Shown here: piece after piece, positions 12,501 to 22,420 of the stretch | Position numbering within the stretch: position 1 is the first letter of the stretch | How the letters are laid out: every line of letters starts with the position of its first letter | DNA from: Galeopsis tetrahit | Lineage: Eukaryota > Streptophyta > Magnoliopsida > Lamiales > Lamiaceae | Direction of reading: 5' to 3' | NCBI GenBank assembly: GCA_963675135.1 | Contig: OY776121.1 | Coordinates: 67,782,265-67,846,264, forward strand | Length of the DNA stretch: 64,000 bases | The notes under the pieces: generated by a model | Told to the model about the DNA's origin: nothing | The model's database searches: none | The model's input: only the letters and a program-made list of their open reading frames with translations | Program-made: the position numbers and the translations under genes

Positions 12501-13105
12501 ATTAGCACAGATAAAAATAAGCAGCACATTGCAAAATACAAACATTACACAACAACATTAGGCAAATGACATTCATACGTAACATCAATTCAACAGATCC
12601 AGAAGAATAACTGAAAAATATAAGTAAAGAGACTAAGAACAAAAACCTCACCAGTTACAAGAAGCAATCCAGATGTAAGCTGCTTCAAGAAAACAACTCT
12701 CTTTCCCTTAAACCTCCCGGTCAAAATGACCAGGACTGTCCCAGGGGTAATACTAGCTCTGAAATAAAAACAATAGAAATAATACCCTTAAATCAACGTA
12801 AATAAAAAAGGCGCCACAACACTAACTAAACAGACTAAAATTTCAAAAATTAACCTGAGCTTGGTGGGCTTATGCTTGCGCTTGTTAGAGAGCGGCTTCT
12901 TAACATCATCTGCAGGGTAAAATTTGGGAGGCTTCTCGGCCACTGGAGCGGCGGCGGCGGCCTTCTCATGGGTGGGGAATTTTCCACCATTTTTGGCTTT
13001 GATGGCCCAGAGACCACGCTTGTGATACATCTGTGAGCGAGAGGCCTTTCGGACTCCGGGGATGAGCTCCGGGTTACGTGCCTTCAACTTCTTCGGCGGC
13101 GCCAT
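9570..13105 (-). CDS. RPL6: Ribosomal protein eL6 (60S L6), four exons
   Basis: This is a 231-residue protein of the large cytosolic ribosomal subunit. Exons on the minus strand: 13105-12855, 12758-12652, 9982-9801 and 9725-9570, all with GT..AG introns and compatible phases, ending TAG. Signatures of plant eL6 are an N-terminal SRSQMYHKRGLWAIKAKNGG, the KPPKFYPADDVKKPL linker, PGTVLVILTGRFKGKRVVFL and GLLLVTGPYKINGVPLRRVN (the KOW-like core), VNQAYVIGTSTK, EKFDDKYF, and the C-terminal LGARFSLKAGMKPHELVF. Length matches the family (about 230). Intron 2 is unusually long (2669 bp) because of a tandem array. The promoter carries a telo-box and a site II motif. All key regions are intact, so the gene looks functional. 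Confidence 0.95.
10198..12228. repeat. Tandem array of about 310-bp units in RPL6 intron 2
   Basis: Seven successive units are recognisable from recurring landmarks: TACGTAAATGCATAGATCAA, ATATATGTATTTCTCATGGC, CCACAAGGCAATAGGATATG, GGGGCTTTTTATTTGAC and CCTCGCCCCAAAAATGGAAT. The later four units repeat at about 311-315 bp and are nearly identical. The first two are more diverged and slightly longer. The third, around 10860-11020, lacks roughly the middle half, joining ATCCCAAGAAGTAAT directly to TTAACTACCTCGCC. The array has no open frame and occupies about three quarters of the intron. Confidence 0.93.
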
Positions 13106-13226
13106 TGCCTCTCTTGCTGGGCTCTAGATGAGAAATGTTGTCAAATGCAAAACCCTAGACCCAGCCTTAAATAAAAACATGAACCTTAAAACTTACTAAA
13201 ATAGTTAGGGCTGCGATTAATGGGCC
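13106..13226 (-). promoter_or_regulatory. RPL6 promoter/leader with telo-box and site II motif
   Basis: AAACCCTAG at 13150-13158 is a telo-box about 45 bp upstream of the ATG. TGGGCC at 13221-13226 is a site II element about 116 bp upstream. The pair is established as the common promoter code of plant ribosomal protein genes, bound by TCP-type and telo-box-binding factors. Together they support the start chosen for RPL6. Confidence 0.7.
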
Positions 13227-13288
13227 AAAATATATAATGCTTATATAATATTTTCCCATTGGGATTTGTAATTGCGTACGGCAATCTG

Positions 13289-13386
13289 CACCTCCAACTT
13301 TGTTAACAACACTCCCCCGATTAATACCCCAAATAACAGGATACATGTATTCCCTCTAAATTGTCTAAATTATTTTTTTCTTTAAA
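13289..13386. mobile_element. Relic terminal repeat of the 44989-46015 Mutator-like family
   Basis: The order CACCTCCAACTTTGTT, CACTCCCCCGATTAATAC, GGATACATGTATTCC matches the left terminal region of the element at 44989 (CCCTCCAGCTTTGTTTAATG, CACTCCCCCGATATGCAC, GGATACATGCACTCC). Only one end is present. It begins about 180 bp upstream of the RPL6 start codon. Confidence 0.55.
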
Positions 13387-13408
13387 AAAATACCTTACTA
13401 ACTACACC

Positions 13409-14010
13409 TAGAGCTGTTAAAATGGCGCCCCACCATAAAAAAAATACGGATTTAGCTCAGTTTTTCTCAGCCCGCTAAAAGGCGGGTCTACAGAGATCGC
13501 CCGATTTGGATCGTAGGTTTTGGCGGGTTGAGACGGATCAACCCGCCTTTGTATTTTTAAATAAAAAAATTAGTATTATTATTATTATTCTATTATTATA
13601 ATTAGTTTAATATTATAGAAAAATAATAAAAGATAGCCATATTTTTTTACTTATTCAGCAATTCAAAATCTAGCAGCAACATGCAATTGACAACCAAAAT
13701 TTAGAAGTAAAAAACAATTAAGCACAACAAGTCTCTGTCTCGCATTACAGATTTGCGTTGCTCTCGCACTTGTTTCAGTTTCAACGTCAAACGTCGATCT
13801 TCCAATTATACTTTCATTGTTAAATTTTAGATTATGATAATAAATTTAATAATGAGCGATTTTGTAAATGAAGATGATCAATTAATAATAATAATTAAAA
13901 AAAAGAAACAAGTTGGCCCGTCGAAACCTGCGGTCCGCCACTTTGTGAGTTGGATTGAGGTTTAGACAGCCCGCCTAGTAAATGGGTCGGCCCATCCCCA
14001 TACAGGCCTA
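13409..14010. mobile_element. Probable hAT-like element with GGCGGG-type ends
   Basis: The left end reads TAGAGCTGTTAAAATGGCG and the right end, read on the minus strand, TAGGCCTGTATGGGGATGGG. Both subterminal regions contain GGCGGGTTG/CCCGCC words, as in small plant hAT elements. The flanking octamers do not match, so an old or altered insertion, or wrong borders, cannot be excluded. Confidence 0.4.
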
Positions 14011-14153
14011 ATAACGTGAATAAATATAAATATGCATAACGTGAATAAAAATTAATTTACACAATTTTCAGGATGTAAAGGCCCATCTGCCACACATGCC
14101 TTTTGTCACGCCTGTTTGTGTGTTGTCTCATCCAGTTTAAGAGGCTCTTCGGG

Positions 14154-14651
14154 TAGACATGGGCGGTTAAAAATCGAAAAACCGTCGAACCGTGAAAACC
14201 GCCGATTTTTCAAACTGGCGGTTTTGGTTATAAAACCGAACCGTAACCGGAAAATGGCGGTTTGATTTCGGTTGCAGATTTTGGCAAACCGAAACCACTG
14301 GTTTTGGCGGTTAACCGCCAGTTTTTTGGTTTTATTTTTTATTTTTTAATACACCATTCTTTTATTTTTTATGTATAAATTTAAGTTATATAATTTTTAT
14401 TAAATTCTAGTAATGTAGTTTCTAAAAAAAGAGTTGAAACGAATAAAAAACGAGCGAAAACGGAGTGAAAACGAGCAAAAAACGGAGAAAAAAAAAGAAG
14501 AGGAAACCGTCTAACCGCCGATTTTTAACCGAACCGGCGGTTAGAAAACCGTAACCAGCGGTTTGCCGGTTCGATTTCGGTTACCAAAAATGCAAAACCG
14601 AAACCGTCGATTTTTAACCGTAACCGGCTTTTGTCCAGTTGCACATATCTA
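14154..14651. mobile_element. hAT-like MITE with exact 8-bp duplication
   Basis: The ends are TAGACATGGGC and, on the minus strand, TAGATATGTGC. The flanks are an exact octamer TCTTCGGG at 14146-14153 and 14652-14659. The interior repeats GGCGGTT, AACCG and AAACCGTAACC words in both orientations. There is no coding capacity (498 bp). Confidence 0.85.
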
Positions 14652-14659
14652 TCTTCGGG

Positions 14660-15689
14660 CATATGGGCCTTTTGTTATTTTATTTTATTTCGATTTTTAA
14701 ATTAAGAGGCTAGGGTGGCACTCAAGACTTTTCAGAAAGTTAGGAATCTAGGATGACACTCAGGCCTTTGTCTAAATTGAAAATTTCTACCATTTTTGTT
14801 ATACATTTTAGAAAACACTCCCAAAAAAATGTTGGGTAACACTTGCGTACCCCATAGGCCATAGTGCACCGTACCACCTAATTTTAATTTTTTTATTTAT
14901 ATTTTATTTGCACTCGTTAATTTAATGAGTTCACCCTCAAATCATCATTTTACTACATGCACCCGCTCATTTTATGAGTTCACCTCCAAATCATTTTTTT
15001 TACCACAATTATCTGCACCTGCTCATTTAATTAGTTCACCCCCAATTTTTTTTAAAAATAATTACATTTAAAAACTATATTATCCTTTTATTAATTTACA
15101 CAACAGTTGAGTCATTGTCAAGTTACCGTCGATTCACCACCAAATCATCCATATTTTTTTAGAAAAAAATCGTAAAAACATAATTTTAAAAAAATATATT
15201 GAAATTAGGCACAAATCTCAATTTTTTTCTTTTTAATTTTTCTTCCCATTTTCAATTTTTATTTCTTCGATTTTTTTTTTCTGCTTTTTTTTCATTTTTT
15301 TAAAAATTTTAATACAAAATAATATTATATGTATAATTTTATTATATTCGGTAATACAATAAGTAATAACTAATAATACCATAAACAATGATCACTAATA
15401 TTATTAACAATAACTAATAATATCTTATACAATAACAAATAATTTCACACATCTAACTATAATAAATAATACCAAAAACAATTATCATAATACCATAAAC
15501 AATAACCAATAATACTACAATTAATAATCAACAATACCATAATCAATTCAATATTGTATTAATAATAACACCACAAACAATAACTAATAATACCACAATT
15601 AATAATCAATAAAACTAGTAATCAATAAACATTAATAATAATTCAATAGTATATTAATAGTAATACCACTACAAAAATAACTTGATCGG
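14660..15689. repeat. AT-rich dispersed repeat, no gene
   Basis: The segment 14920-15200 (GTTCACCCCCAATTTTTT, AACTATATTATCC, GTCGATTCACCACCAAATCA) resembles 44500-44660 in words and order. From 15340 to 15670 the sequence is a degenerate run of AATACCATAAACAATAACT-like words. This mirrors, on the other strand, the GTAGTAA-rich interior of the element at 18955-19920. Borders are not visible. Confidence 0.4.
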
Positions 15690-16175
15690 TGAAAAAAAAA
15701 ACTTTTATAAAAGTAATTCAAAGTGGAGTACAGGAACAAGATGTCTTTTTTTTATAGCTCATCTCTCCTAAATCTCTAGACACCGTATTGGGTCCACCAT
15801 TCAGTCCGTGAAATTGGTACCCTTTTAATCGCCTCCTTCACCGAGCACCAACTCCATAAGTGTCCCTTAATCTCATCAATCATCTTCTCCTCTTCCCAAG
15901 TTCCATTTTCAAATATGATTGAGTTTCTTCGATGCCAAATAATCCACACAACACATATCTACAAACCTGCCATCACTTGGTTTCCTTTCTTCAATGCCCA
16001 AAAGATTAGAAAATTGCACTAAGTGATCCTTGACTCTCAACAATATAACAGAGGAATATTCAGTCAATTTAGAGTGTCAATCCAGGCCTGCTGAATTTTC
16101 TACATTCTAAAAACACATTCTAAAAATAAATTTTGTTGTTTCGATTGCCTCCCCCACATGCCGTGCAGATTGGGG
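15690..16175 (-). pseudogene. LINE 3' fragment (C-terminal end of the reverse transcriptase ORF)
   Basis: On the minus strand a broken frame reads a C-x2-C-G knuckle-like start near 16150. Further on come IWHRRNSIIFENGTWEEEKM and HLWSWCSVKEAIKR near 15950-15850. This is the usual 'IWxxRNxxIFE ... WSW' C-terminal block of plant L1-like LINE ORF2 proteins. Frame shifts and stops are present. The 3' end near 15690 holds a run of A/T and a TTTTTTTCACCGATCAA stretch. It is a separate insertion from the LINE at 26.7-42.2 kb, since it contains the same terminal region. Confidence 0.6.
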
Positions 16176-16266
16176 TGTACTAAAGAAAATATAGGGTGCA
16201 CATTACCAGGCCCAATTGAAGGAACCCTAGCCCAACGGGAGAGTACCCTAGACTAGCCGTCGCCGC

Positions 16267-16646
16267 CTAGGATTTCATCGGCAAGGTCACACGCGCATGG
16301 GCCGGCGCGGAGAGGAGCGAAGGCCTATGATGAAGCATCAAGGCCTTAGCGTTGTTGTTGTTGATCTGATGCTGCCGCAGCTTCGACGCGAACGCCGTCG
16401 CCGACTGCTCCTCCATGTGCGGCAACGAGTGGTCTTCCGACCAGGGGAAGGAGGCGACGGCGGATGAAGGCACGGAGAAGAACATCGGTTGGAAATGGAA
16501 GAAGAAGTTGAAGGTGGAGAGACAGTCATGAGAGAGAGAAGTGGAGAAATTGATAAAATTGATTTTGAAATGGTAGGAGGCATCGTACACTCGCGTGTAC
16601 ATAAGAATTTGGCAAAAATGTTATATTTAAAAAAAATTGTCAACAA
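16267..16646 (-). other. Unrecognised GC-richer open frames, possible gene fragment
   Basis: Two overlapping minus-strand frames (16602-16267, 111 codons; 16646-16338, 102 codons) cross a locally GC-rich block at 16260-16480. One frame contains SFPWSEDHSLPHMEEQSATA, which I cannot assign to a family. No intron, promoter or domain is evident, and the plus strand is also open for 80 codons. It may be a captured or relic exon; a working gene is not supported. Confidence 0.25.
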
Positions 16647-16739
16647 AATATCTCATCCAATTCTCCCCACCCCACCCCTGCTGCCATCCTCCTGCCGCTT
16701 GTCAGGGCCTCTCTCCTCAGATAATAAATAATTAAATAA

Positions 16740-17274
16740 ATAGGTCTATAATTTAATTTTTTTTTGAAAAATTATGAAAGTCTTGATATTTCTATCAATA
16801 CAAATTGAAGTATTTGTTTGTTCATCCTAATCTAATTAACTTTCAAAATGAACTTTTAAGATTGAAAACTGAAAAGTCAATAAGAGCCACATATCCTTTG
16901 TTTAGTTATATTATACTGTACCTTTGAGGAAACATGTGTTAATTTGGACAATGTTTTTAGTATTTACTGTACTACTTTTAATGTAAACCTTTTTACAAAT
17001 TAGTAAATTTAATTTAAACAACTATTCCAAAGCCTTCGAAAATTGGGATATGACATGAAACTTATCAAGTTATTCTTGTACTAGAAAATAATTAATTTAT
17101 ATCCACTTGCTCTAATTATACTTTTGATGTTAACTTGTAAGCATTGTTATTGCTATATATTTGGATCAATAGGTGTTCCGAAATCCCAATAATGGAGCTG
17201 TACTGTTAATAATCATTTAATATTACTAGATAGATAGATTAATACATTTTCAAAACTACCAGCATGTAGAGTAG
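16740..17274. other. AT-rich 3' flank of the first F-box gene
   Basis: I see no gene or bordered element. The part next to 17275 probably contains the 3' untranslated region of the F-box gene on the minus strand. Confidence 0.45.
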
Positions 17275-18492
17275 CTAAAACATTATGATCACTTTCTCCT
17301 TTACAAAGCTTCTAAGATTTACAAAACTAGGAACATAGTGCATAGCCTCAATGCAATTTGGCCCTCTTGCTTGATCCATTTCTACTTCTTCAGTAACTTT
17401 CTTTTTACCACAGTAATAAAGCATGCAATAATCTCCCCATATAAACAATATACTACCATCTTTGAAAACTCTGAGAGCATGAACTATTTCAAATGATAAT
17501 CCAGCAAGTTGAGGCATTTTTCGTATGACAAATTCCTTCGTCCAAGATTTCTCGACTCCATATTCCTTCATCAACCAGATATCAATATCGAAATTCGAAG
17601 TATTATCACACAAACACAAACAATCCTTCAAAACTCCTAAGCTCCCCTGAAGCTTCCTCCCTGGAAATGGAGGTGGGAATGGTCGAAAATTCTCGTTTTC
17701 CAGATCGAAACAAGAAATCAACTCATACCCCTCCAAATCTTGAATCAACCAATGAAGATTGCCATTGAAAAACGAGCCGACACATTGGCTATCATAGGCG
17801 AAAGGGGCCTCTCCGACGCTCCTCCATTCCCCTGTCCCAAGTGTGTAAACTTGGGACTCGGAGTATGGAACTCGTACACAAGTACGAGTTACTGGATGAA
17901 GCTCGCGCTCGTGAAAAATCCTCACGACCTTGTATTCGCCACTCGTTTGTGATGCCCCAAATCCATGTGTGACAACGCTTGGATATCGAACAATCCCTTT
18001 AGGCTTAGGAAGCTCGATATACTCTCGTGTGAGAGGGTTGCATACATACAACGTTTCGTGTTTGTAACAAATATCGCGTAGGAAAAGAAACCCGTTGATG
18101 GATCCATCAATGACGATGTTAGCATCAGGGAAGCTACTTAAAGAATTGAGATTGAATTTCATCATAGTATGATCATATGCTAGATTGTGATGATCACTTG
18201 CATCTTCAAACTCAATAATCTTGAAGTATTTCTTGAACATCTCGGATTGATGGATCACTAGACCGGGTTTTGATCGTGTGGAATGCAGACGAACAAAGTA
18301 AGGATCAGTGATCAGATTAAACAATTTCTTGCAAACGCATTTACATTTGAAGATGGACTTAGGAGGAAGCCATGAAAGAATCTCGAACATGATTTGGGGT
18401 GGGAGATTCATCAACAACTCATTACTCTCCAAACTTTTTCGAGCTTTTTGGCTCGAATTCACATTTTTCGGGAGTGATTCGGGGAAGCCCAT
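17275..18492 (-). CDS. F-box protein with FBA-type C-terminal domain
   Basis: This is an intronless 405-residue protein. Residues about 29-72 form the F-box (LPPQIMFEILSWLPPKSIFK, then CKCVCKKLFNLI), which binds SKP1/ASK to recruit substrates to an SCF ubiquitin ligase. Residues about 125-345 form an F-box-associated repeat region with LYVCNPLTREYIELP, THGFGASQTSGEYKVVRIF, SQVYTLGTGEWRSVG, GNLHWLI and IDIWLMKEYGVEKSWTKEF, as in the CPR1/CPR30 type. The frame stays open upstream to an ATG at 18696, but that 68-residue extension is hydrophobic and unlike the family. I place the start at MGFPE (18492). A paralogue lies 1.5 kb away in the same orientation. The substrate is unknown. Confidence 0.85.
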   Translation of the reverse strand: MGFPESLPKNVNSSQKARKSLESNELLMNLPPQIMFEILSWLPPKSIFKCKCVCKKLFNLITDPYFVRLHSTRSKPGLVIHQSEMFKKYFKIIEFEDASDHHNLAYDHTMMKFNLNSLSSFPDANIVIDGSINGFLFLRDICYKHETLYVCNPLTREYIELPKPKGIVRYPSVVTHGFGASQTSGEYKVVRIFHERELHPVTRTCVRVPYSESQVYTLGTGEWRSVGEAPFAYDSQCVGSFFNGNLHWLIQDLEGYELISCFDLENENFRPFPPPFPGRKLQGSLGVLKDCLCLCDNTSNFDIDIWLMKEYGVEKSWTKEFVIRKMPQLAGLSFEIVHALRVFKDGSILFIWGDYCMLYYCGKKKVTEEVEMDQARGPNCIEAMHYVPSFVNLRSFVKEKVIIMF

Positions 18493-18849
18493 GAGGTGTT
18501 TTGTGAAAGATGTTTTCTCTGTGAGAAGAAAGAAGGGGTTGTCAGTTGAGAGTTTTTGTTGCTTACTTAAAGATGAGAAAATTAACTTCAAGATGAAGCA
18601 ATTTGCTTTAGAAAAAAACACATTTGACACGTTAGTGCATATATTTGCAATTGCGTATACACAAAGAAGTGCGTGGTTGATGATGAGGATATGCACTCTT
18701 CAATTTAAAGTAAAATGATGTGTCATAGGGCTTTTCTATTTTTATTTAGGCAAGTGGGCAAATTACAATTGTAAAGTTAGATTTATTTCTCTTTAATTGA
18801 TTCAATAAACAAACATGGATGGTGCCCATTGAATGAAATTATGTATTGC

Positions 18850-18950
18850 ACTGAGGTTTCGAAATTACAGTTATTAGCTCCCTCTCTACATCATCATTCA
18901 TCAATATCAACAGTAACATAATTTTATTAAGGGCTAGTCTTGCATGAAAT
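18850..18950. other. Upstream region of the first F-box gene
   Basis: AT-rich with no distinct motif beyond a TATATTTGC word near 18638. Nothing else can be supported before the inverted-repeat element. Confidence 0.3.
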
Positions 18951-18954
18951 ATTG

Positions 18955-19920
18955 CATATATGCATTTCAGTTATTCACACACATGTTCTTTATAAATACA
19001 CCCACAAGCTTAATTTACACACACATTTTTTATAAATACACCAACAAACTTAATTCACACACACATTTTTTATAAATACACCCACTGACATCTTAATTCG
19101 AAATTTTTAATCCATTTATTTTACTCGTTTTTGTGATTTTTTTATCTTTTATTTTATTGTCGAACGCGGGATATTAAATGTAGTAATTCAAATTGTAATA
19201 TGTAGTAATACACATTATTTTCTGTAGTAATAACACAAACTATTTATATAATAATACAAATTCTTTTATTTAGTAACACGTTTTTTCTAGTGTTTTTATT
19301 GATGTAGTAACTCACATTATAATATGTAGTAACATATATTATCGAATGTAGTAAACACAATAATCATGTTGTAATACAAAATGTTTTATTGTAGGATGAT
19401 GCGAAAAATATTAGATAATTTGATAAAGTTACATATAGTAACAAACGTCTATTCAATGTAGTAATTCAAACTGTAGTATGCAGTAAAACAAATTATTACA
19501 TAAGTAATAACACAATTTTATATAGTAATACTGATTCTTTTATATTTTTATATTTTATTTATTGATTAAGTAACCCACATTATAATATATAGTAACATAT
19601 ATTATTGCATGTAGTAAGATATATTATTGCACGTAATACAAAATAACATTGACCCATAATAATTAGTATTAAAGAATATTTAAAGAAATATAAAATATTT
19701 AAGGATTAAGGTCATCGTAAATTGCAGCGTCCGACCGCGGTCTGAGGTGACCGAAAACTGCTCGGAGAAGACGACCATGTTCAATTTCTGTCAGTGGGTG
19801 CATTTATAAAAAATGTGTGTGTGAATTAAGCTTGTGGGTGTATTTATTAAGCTTGTGGGTGTATTTATAAAGAACATGTGTGTGAATGACTGAAATGCAT
19901 GTATACAATATTGCATATAA
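18955..19920. mobile_element. Inverted-repeat element between the two F-box genes
   Basis: The ends are long inverted repeats of about 140 bp. TGCATTTCAGTTATTCACAC, ATGTTCTTTATAAATACACC and CACAAGCTTAAT on the left reappear inverted at 19800-19905. Within each arm ATAAATACACCCACAAGCTT-like words recur two or three times. The core is a degenerate GTAGTAA-rich stretch without coding capacity. ATATTGCATATA flanks both sides, but palindromic AT-rich ends make the exact border and duplication uncertain. A Mutator-like or other TIR element is likely. Confidence 0.6.
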
Positions 19921-19994
19921 GTTTTTGTGTTTTATTAATTGATACAACCAAGTGAGGCAAATTAAACACGTACGAGATTAAAACTTGAATAAAA

Positions 19995-21149
19995 TCAAAA
20001 TGATGTGACATCTTCCATGGCAAAACTTTTGAGTGAAAGAAAGCTGGAGGTGTGAAGGATCGAGTCAATGGCGCCCGGGCCACGCAATTCAAACATGTCG
20101 ATTTGTGTTATAGTTTTAGTCTTGTTGGAATAGACTGAATAGTAGAAGAGGAAGAAATCTTGCCATGCCATCAACATGTCACCATCTTTAAAAACTTTGA
20201 TTGGGTAAACAACTTCATAGTATTCTCCTAGAAGATCAGGGCTTCGGCTGATCACAAATTCTTTGCTCCAAGATTTATCGACTCCGTATTTCTTCATTAA
20301 CCAAATAACAATTTCGCCATCCGATGAATTATCGGATAAACATAGGCAATCACCCAAAGCAAATATACCTAGAAGAGATCTATCATGTTTGGGAAGAGGA
20401 GGAAGATTGAAGGTGTTAAAAAGTTCTGTTTCAAGATCAAAGCAAGAAACGAACGGAGAGCCCTTTAAATCATATACCAACCAATGAAGATTTCCATTTA
20501 GAAATGCCCCAATGGTACGACAAGAATATTGGAGTTGGTCGCCTAGTTCGATTCTTCTCCATGATCCTGTTCCGAGTGTGTATACTTGACACTCGGATTT
20601 AGGAATGCTCATTAGTTGATGAGTACTCTCGTCACGTATACAATCATGGAAAATCCTAACGACCTTATGCTGACGACTTATTTTGCTCGCCCCAAATCCA
20701 TAAGTGACTACTTGAGGATACGAGTAGACAAAATCTTGTGGGCATTGAAGTTCGATATACTCACGAGTGATTGGATTGCATACATAAATGGCATTTGGAG
20801 AGCGACGTAGATCGCGCAGAAAAAGCAAACCATTAGCCGAACCTTGTATCAGTCCATGATAAGGGAGACTAAAGGTGGTGACTGGATTGTAATGAAGCTC
20901 GTGGTGCTCAAGATCGAGCTCATCTTTGAAGTCATAAATTTTATACAAGTCGGACGATATTTCAATCTGAAAAAGAGCCAAACCAGGAGTGGATTTAGAA
21001 AGATGGGACTCGACAAACTCGTGTGACTCGAGTAAATTGAGCCATGACTTGCAAACACATTTGCATTGTATAATGATTCGAATAGGGAGTCTTGAGAGGA
21101 TATCGATGGTGTTTTCTGATGGTAGGTTTGTGAAAAATTCTTGGTCCAT
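19995..21149 (-). CDS. F-box protein with FBA-type C-terminal domain (paralogue)
   Basis: This is an intronless 384-residue protein. The F-box is at residues about 8-52 (LPSENTIDILSRLPIRIIIQ, then CKCVCKSWLNLLES). The FBA region follows from about residue 100, with IYVCNPITREYIELQ, TYGFGASKISRQHKVVRIF, CQVYTLGTGSWRRIE, GNLHWLVYDLKG and IVIWLMKKYGVDKSWSKEF. It shares the same motif order and many identical residues with the F-box gene at 17275-18492, so the two are tandem duplicates that have diverged. The start MDQEFF lies directly before the F-box, as usual. Predicted role is substrate recognition in an SCF E3 ligase; the target is unknown. Confidence 0.87.
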   Translation of the reverse strand: MDQEFFTNLPSENTIDILSRLPIRIIIQCKCVCKSWLNLLESHEFVESHLSKSTPGLALFQIEISSDLYKIYDFKDELDLEHHELHYNPVTTFSLPYHGLIQGSANGLLFLRDLRRSPNAIYVCNPITREYIELQCPQDFVYSYPQVVTYGFGASKISRQHKVVRIFHDCIRDESTHQLMSIPKSECQVYTLGTGSWRRIELGDQLQYSCRTIGAFLNGNLHWLVYDLKGSPFVSCFDLETELFNTFNLPPLPKHDRSLLGIFALGDCLCLSDNSSDGEIVIWLMKKYGVDKSWSKEFVISRSPDLLGEYYEVVYPIKVFKDGDMLMAWQDFFLFYYSVYSNKTKTITQIDMFELRGPGAIDSILHTSSFLSLKSFAMEDVTSF

Positions 21150-21210
21150 TTTTGGATTGATTAGAGGATTTTTGTGGCATATGGTAATACATTTAGTTTC
21201 ATCGCTAGGA

Positions 21211-21220
21211 TATTATATAG
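21211..21220 (-). promoter_or_regulatory. Candidate TATA box of the second F-box gene
   Basis: On the minus strand CTATATAATA lies about 65 bp upstream of the start codon at 21149. That distance is plausible for a short leader. Prediction only. Confidence 0.4.
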
Positions 21221-21259
21221 GATTAGGAATACGAATTTCGCGTTTTAGGTAGGAAAATA

Positions 21260-21831
21260 TGACACGGCTAGATTTTGTGGTGTTCTTTTTTCAACAGTCA
21301 AAACAGAAGACTTTGACTATTCTAGTCAATGGTAGCTACTACATTCTAATTCGTTGAAGTTTATCTCTCTCCCCCCTGTTGATGCTTTGCCTCCACGCAA
21401 AGGAAAATTAAAGGAAGTAATATTAGTTATAAATGACCAAGGAAATTTGTAGTTTTTTAAAATTTTATGAATAAAATAAATAAATAAATAGATTGAATGT
21501 AGAAAAGTAATATGAATATCTCGAAAAGGAATGTTATGAATATGTTCTCTTGTTTAAAGTGTGTAAATTTTTATGCAATTTTTAATATAACAAATATGTA
21601 AATAAGTAAATTTATATGAGACAGAGGGAGTATTACTTATCCATAAAATAATCAAGGAAATTTGTAGTTTTTTTTTTCTTCCAAGTGGAGTACAATTTAT
21701 TCTTTTGGTATCTATTAACTTCTCACCTTGATTTTAGTCTAATAAATTACAATTTTTTTAATTTTTAACTTTCCTTTTTTTTTTTACTAATTTTTTCGTC
21801 CTTTTCTGATGCAAATTTTAAAAAATGGTAA
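21260..21831. other. AT-rich stretch with a short direct repeat, no gene
   Basis: CAAGGAAATTTGTAGTTTTT occurs at about 21437 and again at about 21651. Between them are Stowaway-like words ending ACAGAGGGAGTATTACTTA near 21625, so a decayed Stowaway in a duplicated stretch is possible. No open frame of note. Confidence 0.35.
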
Positions 21832-22420
21832 CTTATAAGTAGAACTGGCAAATCGGGACATCTGGTGCAGCCCAATCCATCGGGCCAAGAGATATTTGTG
21901 GGCTGGTTCGGGCCGACCCATGAATTAGTTAGACGGACCAAGGTTAAAAATATCGGTATCAGTGGAAATATCGAGACCTTAAATTTTTGGAAATATCAAA
22001 TATCAATATCGATAAATTTTAAATTTTGGGAAATTTTAATAATTAACTTTTAATACATAAAGTCAACAAAACAAATTAAATACATTTACATCTATAATAA
22101 ATTTATATAAAATATAGCATACAATGTTATTTCATATGATATTTTTTGAAATTTATCGACATTTTTCGATATTCTTTCGATATTGTTATTGTATATCGAT
22201 TTTTATTGATATTTTCGATTTTTTTTACAAATATCGTGGAAATATCGTTTCTTTCCAATATCGATATCGGTAACCGTGAAAAATAGATATATCGGGAAAA
22301 TTTCTGGATATTTTCGTCCATTTAGACCTATAAAGTGTGGGGAAATTCTCAAATGCACACGGTGCACCAAAACAGTTTGGTGCACACGCTTTTAATTCAG
22401 CACCTACTCCTTTGCGATAT

